From Cladochytrium replicatum (lineage: Eukaryota; Chytridiomycota; Chytridiomycetes; Cladochytriales; Cladochytriaceae), in NCBI GenBank assembly GCA_025526935.1, contig JAHLKD010000002.1, forward strand, positions 537,001-601,000: DNA of 64,000 nt, given 5' to 3'. The translations under genes were made by a program, and so were the position numbers. Numbering within the stretch: the stretch's first letter is position 1; each line of letters begins with the position of its first letter. Positions 51,860 to 61,061 of the stretch are shown here, piece after piece. The notes beneath the pieces were generated by a model. The model saw only the letters and a list, made by a program, of their open reading frames with translations. It searched no databases and was not told the origin of the DNA.

Positions 51860-53777
51860 TCAAATCAACGTTGGATTCGCGTTAGCGTATACAAATGGTG
51901 CCTGCCCAAAATTCACCGACAGCCTAGCAGGTCCATCAGACGCAATGGCCGCGCAATAAGGATGCAAAGTTCGCTCCTCGAGCATTGTCGCCTCTCCCAC
52001 TAGCGTCCCATTAAGAGTGAAAAACACCGCGCCGGTCCCAAACACATATCCAACGCCAACCACACTCCCCTGCGAGAACGGTGATCCGAAATTGCGTCCA
52101 CCATAAGTGTCATTTACAAAGCAGTGCCCATCGTCGGAGTGGTACCCGACAGAGAACTTGTTGTGGCCGATCATGCGAAACGGAGGATACGGGCGAGTAG
52201 CGAGACCAACTGAGATGATAGTGGCATGAGGGCTATACGACGTTTCTTCCACAGTCACTTCAAAGTAATAGAACTCGCGCTTCATCGCTAATCCGTTTGG
52301 ATCAAGCCCGAGCGGGAGCTCAGACATGACGGAGAGGTCGGTTCCGGTCTGGGAAGGGTGGAATTGCACTCCGACCTTTATTTCAGAGTAGCCAGTAGCC
52401 GCGGGATTGCTGGAACCAGCGGACAAAGTTGTCGATACGTTGGCAGGGTCATCCGTCACGAAAGCCCACGCGCCGATTCCCTGGTTCTGGATCATCCATT
52501 GCTGGTCGGCAGTTGGGGTCGGGTCATTCGGAGGCGGAAATTGAGACTGGTAAGCTTTCGCTCGATCGTAGTCCGAGTAAGATGCGTTGTTCCACGATGC
52601 ATCGGAGGAGTACAATGGTTTCGCTTCATCATCCTCAACATACGTAACGGGATTTGAATCGTAGTAGTGATCACTGGCCCCTGAAACGGAAGGGGGTGGG
52701 ACAATTCCGTGCTCCATGTACTTTGTTTTCGACTTATTCCTCTTGCGCAACTTCTTCTGCAGCATGTATGCCAATAACCCGATGACAAAGAGTCCTGCAA
52801 GCGATCCGAGGACAATAAGAGCAATCGAGCCTCCGCTTAGGTCACCCGAGTTTGCGCTTTCCAGTTGTGCTTCGTAGACTTGCGACACTGAAACCTCGTA
52901 ACATGTGTGCGGGACGTTCGCTGTTGTATAGATTGTGGCATTATCGGACACGCACCGTAAGAACTCTGAACACACGTACGCCTCATTGTTGACTATGACC
53001 ACTTGAAAAAGTATAAGCAAACTGGGTATTCGCAGCATGGAAATGGAACTTACCGGTGTTGTTGGTTTTGCAAGCATCTGTGCGATAAACCCTGTACCCT
53101 CCAACAGGATAGTAATTCCAGCCGTAGGAAGGACCTAAAATCGTTTAAATCAGATCTACATTCACGGCGAATATTTAAATATGGCCAACCAATCGGGTAA
53201 TATGGGTACTGTTTTGCGAACTTGACGTTAGCAACCCGGTTTTTATGATCAACGAGCACTTACATAAACGCCCTTGATGTTTTAAAATTGAGAATACACC
53301 ATGGATCGGTTAGTAATTCAATTTTAGGACGAGCAACGGACTATCATCGTGAACTGACCGTTGATGACTGGTATTCAATTTTGAGTGGAAATGGATTTAG
53401 TCGTTGAAAAGCACCAAGCGCCCGCACTTACATATGTTCCCTAAATTGATACAGTGAGAGTGGTTGTGATAAAAGGCAAGAAGCCCATTTGCTTACCCTG
53501 TTTGTTGACGATGATGAGCCACCACTTCTGGAACCACTACTGCTTCCACTGCTTCCACCGCTACTGCCTCCACTACTACTACTTCCGCTACTTCCACCGC
53601 TGCTTCCTCCTCTGCTACCCCCGCCGCCTCCACCTTTCCCACCGCCACCTCCGCCTGTCATCCACGGAACAGTGAGAGAGCCTTCTACGCCGAAAGAAAT
53701 ATCTGCTACAAACCTTTCGAGCTGACAAGTGGAAGGCACACCAACAGTATCAAAACAGCAAGATTTGTTATCCTCAT
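51860..53777 (-). CDS. Ssh4/Ear1-like membrane SPRY protein with Gly/Ser stalk and Cys ectodomain, copy A
   Basis: Seven minus-strand exons (53777-53714, 53654-53497, 53440-53432, 53272-53264, 53208-53190, 53134-53054, 53001-51860) give 493 residues. They encode a signal peptide (MRITNLAVLILLVCLPLVSS), a long Gly/Ser stalk, GTY and GVY from two 9-nt microexons, YPYYPIG, a Tyr/Gly-rich patch, four ectodomain cysteines (DACKTNN, YVCSEFLRC, HTCYE), one membrane span (GSIALIVLGSLAGLFVIGLL) with a basic stop-transfer, a linker, and a SPRY domain: GIGAWAFVTDDPANVSTT, YYFEVTVEE, ISVGLATRPYPPFRMIGHNK, SVGYHSDDGHCFVND, LSVNFGQAPFVY. The SPRY wording matches fungal Ssh4/Ear1, membrane adaptors for Rsp5-type ubiquitin ligases. 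I see no PPxY motif. The stalk-Cys ectodomain is unfamiliar. Confidence 0.88.
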
Positions 53778-54105
53778 TGTGTGTGGTATGAGACGGACTA
53801 AGAATATGTTTTTGTTGAATCGCAACAAATTTTGAAGTGTCTGACACAGCTGTATCCGGTTGAAATTTTGTCGAAATTGTCATATTAGGTAATTTCACTT
53901 TCTCTTTGGCTGATTCGGCTTAGGGCACTCCAATGGAAAAACCAGAGATGCCAATCTGTGTGTACAAGAATCTCCCGTCTTATTGTTCTGCTCAACACGG
54001 GAGCCAAGCTCCCTGAATACGTCAGAGAGACTTACATTCCAGAGTATTAGGACAGCAATTTTCTCCATCAGAGACAGCACACGTGTCCATTCACCTCCTC
54101 ATTCT
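53778..54105. other. Upstream region of SPRY copy A
   Basis: No supported gene. A minus-strand start MEKIAVLILW at ~54065 followed by a gtaagt looks like a weak echo of the copy A signal-peptide exon and could be a duplicated, unused first exon. Confidence 0.3.
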
Positions 54106-54952
54106 ATGGACAACTTCGCAAGGGAAGCTGAGCAAACTGGGGAATCCTTCAAAGACACGCAAACGAAACGAAGTTCAGACGATAGGCTAGAAACGTCCTT
54201 GCTGGAAAATGAAGTTGCAATATCTCAAATGGAGCCGAAAGATCTGTCGAAATCACATAAAGAAAGCGATCTTCAGACGATGCAATTGAAACGTCCGTGG
54301 TGGTAGATCAACCTGTGATCATGATGGAGCTAGTGAACTTCGTGGCAGATGGAAGAGAACTTTTCGCGATCTTGAAGAATCAGACTACCGACCGTGTCTA
54401 CTTCACTGTACGCTAAATCTTCTTCGGTAGCGGTGTGGAATGGAGCTGAAGTGAGTGGCGATTTGATATAGATACTATCTCCACCAGAGAAGTCGCGGTC
54501 GAGAAAATCATATCATATCAGAGGGCTGAGGACAATGGAGGACAGTACGTGGACTGCGTTGATAACGAAACGACTTCGCCGCTCAACAATCGATTCAGAT
54601 CGAGAAAAGGTTAGCGGGTAATGTAAGCGCTGCGTTGAGAACTACAGAATCGATTTTTATTAAAATAGGTGTACATCAGTCAGCAACGAAGTTCAGCACG
54701 ATGGTTCAGGACAGATCGCACGGTAAATGTCCTCAAAATGCGTGGGGGACTGAAACGTCAAAAGAAACAAGGTATACACGCAACATTGAGTAATCGCGAA
54801 GCAGCAAGTGTCTAATAATCGGTTTATAGAGTTGGTGGATCAAACGCGAAGAGATACAATTCAAACGAGAACAGCTTCGCATCGTAGAGGAATGGATTGC
54901 AGCTTTAACTCGGGGATTCTGTTGGAGACGCTCTATTCAACTTGTAAATTAA
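54106..54952 (+). CDS. Hypothetical protein with duplicated RSSDD motif (187 aa)
   Basis: Five plus-strand exons (54106-54213, 54267-54407, 54472-54609, 54669-54722, 54830-54952), all joined in phase 0 by GT-AG introns, give 187 residues. The product begins MDNFAREAEQTGESF. KRSSDDRLETSLLE near the end of exon 1 is echoed by RSSDDAIETSVVV at the start of exon 2. MELVNFVADGRELFAILKNQ, basic segments and REQLRIVEEWIAALTRGF follow. The EW-I-AL ending resembles the last helix of a PH domain, but I do not claim that family. Consistent intron phase and good residue composition support a real gene; the start could lie further upstream. Confidence 0.45.
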
Positions 54953-55114
54953 ATTCTGATCATCATTTTGCAAGTGATCTGCAACAGAACGACAAAACAG
55001 AAGGGTTGGACCTGATGAGTGCTTTGTGATTCGTGAGAATCCCGTGGTCACGAGACTGTTGAGGGGACAGTCACGCCATTCCGGACTGACAATCTGTGCT
55101 TTCGGCACGTTACG

Positions 55115-57375
55115 ATGATGGCGGTAGCTCTAGGATGCATGCGAATGCGGCATCCGTACGGAAAGCTTTGGGGTGCAGCTGCTGCACATTCACATTCACT
55201 GATGGGGATGAGCCGACCACCCCTGACCTTATCCGCACCTTGTGTTGTTGCATCATCACCGATCAAGCTTTGGGGACAGAGATATCTGAGTTCGACACCA
55301 TCTCCATCATCACCGCAAGTGCCTCCATCTAAGAAGCCAGAAGCGGTTGTTCCGACAGCAACACCGGCGAAAGCAAAACAGGGATCCCAAATCAACTGGG
55401 AGATCGTCAAGGACTTGCTCCAGTACATATGGCCGCCGGGAAACTGGGAGACAAAAACTCGAGTCCTCACTGCGCTAGGCCTTCTCGTCAGCGGGAAACT
55501 CCTCAACGTCTACATTCCGTTTTTCTTCAGAGACACTGTAAATGCGTTGAATGCGGTGATTCCGGCGGACCCGGGAACCGCCGTAATGGTAGTTGCAGGC
55601 GCATCGCTGATCGGCTACGGATCCGCACGTCTCGGAGCCGCGCTGTTTTCTGAACTTCGCAACGTGGTGTTTAGCAGTGTTGCGCAGGGTGCGATCCAGT
55701 CCGCCTCTTCGCAGATATTTTATCATTTGCAAAAGCTCGACTTGTCTTTCCATCTTGGGCGTCAGACCGGAGGTCTTGTGCGTGCGATTGATCGTGGAAC
55801 TAAGGGCGTCAACCAAATTCTGTCTTCTATTGTCTTCAACATTGCGCCGACTGCTTTCGAGATTGCTCTAGTGTGTGGTATTCTTGGATACAATTTCGGC
55901 CCTTCGTATGCTGCGGTGACGGTCGTGACTATGGTAGCTTACGCTTCGTTTACTTTTGCAACTACAGCGTGGAGAACCAAGTTTAGAAAGCAGATGAACG
56001 CAGCGGACAATCAAGCCGCGACCGTCGCTACTGACTCTCTGCTCAATTTCGAAGCTGTGAAGTATTTCAACAATGAAAGGTTTGAACTAGAACAGTACTC
56101 CGTTGCATTGAAGAAATACGAAGCAGCAGCGCTGAAGACCCAGTCATCTCTCGCATTTTTGAACGTTGGACAGAATGCGGTGTTTTCGGTGTCGCTCACA
56201 GTGATGATGTGGATGGCTGCGCAAGGCGTGCTGCAGGGCAGCCTTTCGGTCGGCGATCTTGTGATGGTGAACGGCCTGGTTTTCCAGCTATCGCAGCCGC
56301 TGAACTTTTTGGGAACGGTCTACCGAGACACGCATCAGAATTTGATCGATATGGACACTCTGTTCAGACTGCGACGAATTGAAACAAAGATTCCAGAAAA
56401 AGCGGACGCGAAAATATTGCAGGTTACCGCTGGATCAACGCCAAGTCCGGCTCCGATCGTGAGCTCTCACACAGTAGCTCCTCAGGTCTCCAATGGGCCA
56501 GGGGAAATCCGATTTGACAATGTTCACTTCGGCTATACATCCGATCGTCCGATTCTCCGCGGTGTCTCGTTCACCATTCGACCTGGCACAAAGGTAGCAT
56601 TCGTCGGCCCATCAGGTTGCGGAAAGTCAACAGTCCTTCGGCTTCTGTACCGCTTCTACGATCCGCACTCTGGCAGCGTGCACATCGACGGCTCTGACCT
56701 GCGTGATTTGTCACTCGACTCTCTTCGTCAAAATATTGGTGTGGTTCCTCAGGACACGATTCTGTTCAACCAGTCCGTGTTTTATAACATTGCATATGGG
56801 AAACCCGGGCTCGGTGAAGCGCAGAAGAAGGCAGGGCCAAAGGCATCGATCAAAGAGCTTGTGCCACAGCAGGAAGTCGAAGCAGCCGCACGAATGGCCG
56901 CGGTAGATAAAGTCATCCAGCGGTTTCCAGAGAAGTACGATACCCGAGTTGGGGAGCGAGGTTTAATGGTTTCCGGTGGCGAGAAGCAACGCATTCAACT
57001 TGCCCGAGTGTTCTTAAAGGTGAGAGCAACCCTTATGCTCATTAATAACCTAATGATCCAGATTTTTAGAACCCAAGCATCCTTTTATTCGATGAAGCCA
57101 CTTCATCTCTCGACCAGCGAACTGAGGCACAGATCATGGGGCTCATCTCATCCTACCTTCACGATAACAAGAAGACGTCGGTATTCATTGCGCACAGGCT
57201 CCGGACTATTCGTGATGCCGACGAGATCATTGTGCTTAACGAAGGCAAGGTTGTAGAGCAAGGACCACATGAGGTTTTGTTGCGAAATGGCGGGCTGTAT
57301 GCGCAGATGTGGACTGCCCAGGAACAGGGGGATGATCAACCCGAGGTGCCGGAGAACGAGACTACAATGAGCTGA
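55115..57375 (+). CDS. ATM1: Mitochondrial ABC half-transporter Atm1 (ABCB7 type)
   Basis: Two exons (55115-57019, 57070-57375) give 736 residues. The basic, Ser/Ala-rich N-terminus ending near [10 protein letters not shown] is a mitochondrial presequence. One transmembrane domain carries family wording: [70 protein letters not shown]. The nucleotide-binding domain has Walker [10 protein letters not shown], the signature VSGGEKQR and Walker [12 protein letters not shown] (joined across the intron), then [10 protein letters not shown]. Atm1 exports a glutathione-linked sulphur or Fe/S precursor from the matrix for cytosolic Fe/S protein assembly; it works as a homodimer in the inner membrane. 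The single late intron contrasts with the 21-exon ABCC gene. Confidence 0.95.
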
Positions 57376-57503
57376 TCCTGACACGATGTCTACGACACTG
57401 TTTACGAGATATCTTGCCGAAAGTAATAGATTCAGCCAAAACAGTTCAAAACTCCAAGGTGAAACAAGCCAGAACTTTGATTACAAGCCACAAGAATTTC
57501 CAC

Positions 57504-58094
57504 ATGTCGAGCACCAGTAAAACAAAGACCATCTCGGGCATCTCGTCAATTCGCAACAACTCAACCGGAGAAGAGGAACGCATCGTCGCTTCATCTCTCA
57601 GGCCAGATGGAACTGTACGCAAGGAGCGCAAAGTTCGCGCGGGCTACATGCCGGAAGAAGATGCCGTACGCTTTACCAGCTCTCGCGTTCAAGGGAAGAA
57701 GCTTCCGGAGGGCTACGTGGTCGGGATCGGTGTTGTCAATGCACCACAATCAAATGATGCACCGATGAGCAAGAATGCAAAGAAGAATGCGAGGAGGAGA
57801 AAGAAGAAAGAAGAGGGCGGAGATGAGGATGAGAATGGTGAAGGAGAGATAGACCAGATTACGAGCGTCAAGCATGAGGTTTTGGCACGGCCAGCGGTAC
57901 AGGATCAGAAATCGGACGCAGGATTGGACAAGAAGATCAAAGCGCTGAAGAAGAAGCTGAGGCAGGTGGATGAGTTGATGGAGAAACCACCAAGTGAGCT
58001 GCAGGCCGAACAGCTCCAAAAGATCGAAAGGCGAGGGGAGGTTGTAAAGGAACTCGAAGAGCTGGAATCTGAATTAGCTGAACTAAACATTTGA
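57504..58094 (+). CDS. PYM1: PYM/WIBG, partner of Y14 and Mago
   Basis: A single exon, 196 residues from the first in-frame ATG. The N-terminal Mago-Y14 binding region is conserved in wording: NNSTGEEERIVASSLRPDGT, VRKERKVRAGYMPEEDAVRF. The middle has a Lys/Arg patch (KKNARRRKKKEE), and the C-terminus is a coiled coil (KKIKALKKKLRQVDELMEKP, VVKELEELESELAEL) that contacts the small ribosomal subunit in animals. PYM strips exon junction complexes from spliced mRNA during translation. Its presence implies a working EJC, fitting the intron-rich genome. It starts 128 bp after the ATM1 stop on the same strand. Confidence 0.88.
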   Translation: MSSTSKTKTISGISSIRNNSTGEEERIVASSLRPDGTVRKERKVRAGYMPEEDAVRFTSSRVQGKKLPEGYVVGIGVVNAPQSNDAPMSKNAKKNARRRKKKEEGGDEDENGEGEIDQITSVKHEVLARPAVQDQKSDAGLDKKIKALKKKLRQVDELMEKPPSELQAEQLQKIERRGEVVKELEELESELAELNI

Positions 58095-58253
58095 AACACA
58101 TCGATCGTTAGCTTGCAGAGATTTAACCAATGCTTCGATATTTGTCCAAATGTTTACGCAGACACATAGAATTGGTATCACAAAAAATATTCGCGATTAT
58201 TACAATACATAATAAAGATGCAAGCTCAAAAACGGACGCCTCACTTCCAATTA

Positions 58254-60205
58254 CTACTTAGCGGGCTCGGGAAAAGCAATAGCACCGTTTTCTCCCGCAT
58301 AACCAGGGGTGGCGGGATTCGCGTTCTCGTACATGAACGGTGCCTGGCCAAAGTTAATGGACAACCTGGCCGGCCCGTCCGCAGCTACCGCCGCGTGGTA
58401 CGGGTGCAGCACACGCTCCTCGATTGTAGTTGCCTCTCCAACAAGCACGCCGTTCAGAGTAAAGAACACAGACCCTGTAGCTTGGACGTATCCACAGCCA
58501 ACAACATTGCCTTGTGAGAAAGGTGAGCCAAAGTTACGACCACCGAAAGAGTCGTTCACAAAGCAGCGACCATCGTCCGAATGGTATCCGACAGAGTACT
58601 TGTTGTGACCGATCATGCGGAATGGTGGGTACGGGCGAGTGGCAAGACCCACAGAGACGATTGTGCTGTGAGGTTGGAACGATAACTCCTCAACCGTGAC
58701 CTCGAAGTAATAGAACTCGCGGTTCATGGCGGCACCGTTGGGATCGAGACCGAGCGGGAGTTCGGAAAGGATTGCGGCATCGTTTCCAGTTTGCGAGGGG
58801 TGGAAGTGGACACCAATCTTGATGTCGCTGTGGCCCAGAGCAGTAGGTGACTTTATTCCCGCTCCGTCGAAAGTCGTTGAAACGTTGGCTGGGTCAGACG
58901 TGACAAACGAAAATGCGCCGAAGCCTCGATCTCGAATTCCCCACTGCTGCTCAGCAGTTGGGGTAGGCTCGCTTGGCGGGGGGCTGCTAACCTGGAACGC
59001 CTTCGCGTTTTCGTAGACCGTCGATGATGCGTTATTCCATGAGGACTCTGCGGAGTAGGCAGGACGATCCTCGTCCACACCAGCAGAATAGACGGGATAC
59101 GGGTCGTTGTCGTTGGCAATCGCGGGGTATACGGGAGCGGCTGTGTACTCCTTGTCGTGCACCTTTGCCTGCAGCGCCCTCCTCCTCTTGAAGAAGCACC
59201 AGCCAAAGGTGCCCGCACAAATCAGGACCAGAACCACAACCACCACAATGATGATGATGGTGGCGGTGTTGTCGCTTTCACCGTCGAGCTGAGCTTCATA
59301 AACACTTGCCTTTGCAACTTCGCTGCAAGTGTGTGCAACGCCGGCTGTGGTGTAGATGATAGCGCTGTCGGTAGTGCACTTAAGGAACTCGGAGCAGACG
59401 TACGCTTCGTTGTTCGCAATAACGACTGTGGTGCAAGATCTGGAATGAGTCATGAAGCTAAACGCAAGTAGAAAGTAACGTGCCTGTGTTGTTGGTCCTG
59501 CATGCCTCTGTGCGATAGTAGCCGTAACCTCCGTATCCTGGGGCGTACCAGATATATGGAGCACCTTGTGGTGGCGGACATGGTTAATGGCTGCTTCATT
59601 GAGAAGAAAATGCTGAGTTTACCTATTGGGTAGTATGGGTACTGCATGGGCGGACATGAGCAATTAACAATCAGGGAGGTTCTTTCCAAAAATGATTATC
59701 AACTACTTACGTAAACTCCCTATAAGCAACCGGTTAGCACAAAGAACAACATTCCAAATTTTCCAACAAACTCTTACCGAAGACGACTATTCCATTGTTT
59801 GCAGAAAAACAGATGGGAGATGAAGATGAATAAATAATCCCATTCGACACTAGAAGTAATTTAGCTGTAACTTACAGTTACTCCCTATGTGAAAGGACGC
59901 CAATAAGTGCACGTTGCAATCTCTGGTCCAAAAACTACGTACCCGACCACCGCTGCCACCACTTCCACCGCTGCTGCTGCTCCCCCCACCCCCTCTGCTA
60001 CCCCCGCTGCTTCCACCTCCTCCCTTTCCGCCGCCTCCCCCTCCACCACCTTTTTCCAAATATGGTTGTTAGAGCGCAAATCAATCGATCGCTATTTCAC
60101 GGAACCTTTCGAATATACCGATGGAATGCAGGCGATGAGTAGTAGAAGGGCGTGTGATAGTGAACGCACCGACAGTGCAGAAGAGGATAATTTTGATGGT
60201 GTCAT
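58254..60205 (-). CDS. Ssh4/Ear1-like membrane SPRY protein with Gly/Ser stalk and Cys ectodomain, copy B
   Basis: Seven minus-strand exons (60205-60106, 60049-59943, 59884-59876, 59719-59711, 59641-59623, 59564-59484, 59425-58254) give 498 residues. The plan matches copy A exon by exon, including two 9-nt microexons (GVT, GVY), the 19-nt YPYYPIG exon and an 81-nt exon. Signal peptide SHALLLLIACIPS, a Gly-rich stalk, four ectodomain cysteines (EACRTNN, YVCSEFLKC, HTCSE), a membrane span (ATIIIIVVVVVLVLICAGTF) followed by FFKRRR, then SPRY: GFGAFSFVTSDPANVSTTF, REFYYFEVTVEE, VGLATRPYPPFRMIGHNKYS, SVGYHSDDGRCFVNDSFGG. No PPxY. The last intron appears to use a GC donor. ATM1, PYM and a hypothetical gene separate it from copy A. 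Confidence 0.88.
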
Positions 60206-60489
60206 AATGTTTGTTTGAGAGATTCTCCGACGGGGTGCGAAGTGCTGGTTTTAAACCGGTGGTGGAGCGGATCACCCGCAAATTTTATGCCTCCGGATAC
60301 TGGAAAGGGGGGCTGTGTGGATGTTGTTGTTAAAAAAGAAAGAAATCTAATCGTGAAGTGAAGTGAACGATTGAATGGCTGACTCATGCCAGGTCAAGTC
60401 CAGGTGCGTTACGGATACGACTGTGCTGTACCATTGCTAATTTTGACATGGATTCATATTATTATTTGCAGAAATAGCATTGAGGTAAT

Positions 60490-60845
60490 TAATACCAGAA
60501 GGACAAGTTTATTTTGAACTGTTACGATATTTCCTGAGTAGTAGAACTCACGGTTCATGTAAGTTTCGTTGGCATGAGAGCAAGAGGAAGGTCGGTCAAC
60601 ACTGCATCGTCTTTGCAGGGCGGAACCCCGATTTTGATGCTACTGAAGGGTTGGGCCGGTATCATGTTTCTTTTGGACTCCCTCATAGAAGGTGGAAACA
60701 CTGGCTGGATCTGAAGAAACGAAATTCCGTGCTTCGAATCCTCGGTCGAGGTTACCCCATACCTGCTCTTCTGTAGGCGTAGACTCCTGCGGTGGTGGGT
60801 TGCTGGCTTGGAACGCCTTCGCATTCTCGCACTGTTGATGATGAA
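60490..60845 (-). pseudogene. Truncated third copy of the SPRY family
   Basis: The minus strand reads ENAKAFQASNPPPQESTPTE then EQVWGNLDRGFEARNFVSSD and PASVSTFYEG, matching copy B's linker and SPRY entry. It then shifts frame to IKIGVPPCKDDAVLTDLPLA and later reads YMNREFYY. Stops and frame changes interrupt it, and no ectodomain, membrane span or SPRY core is found. It lies directly upstream of copy B's promoter in the same orientation, so it is a dead tandem copy. Confidence 0.75.
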
Positions 60846-61061
60846 TTAGTTATTCCATGAGCCGAGGGCATGGACCTTTGGAAGATACTGGTGGGAGACT
60901 GGCGAGAACAGTGAGGAACGCAAATGCAATCGAGTGTTTGTCGGTCAATATTGAGAGCGGTCACATAGGTCCCCTGTTCTGTTTTGACCTAGGGAGAAAT
61001 CTTCGGTCTTTATTAAAGGGTAATGAGAAGCATTATCTCCGCCCACTATAAACTGATACCA

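Noticed and set aside
53489-53725. Leu/Pro-rich plus-strand frame
   Set aside because: It is the antisense of the Gly/Ser stalk exon of SPRY copy A.
59885-60079. An alternative minus-strand frame (Val/Glu/Ala-rich) over the copy B stalk
   Set aside because: Its phase does not match the flanking microexons. The Gly/Ser frame closes the whole gene model and matches copy A.
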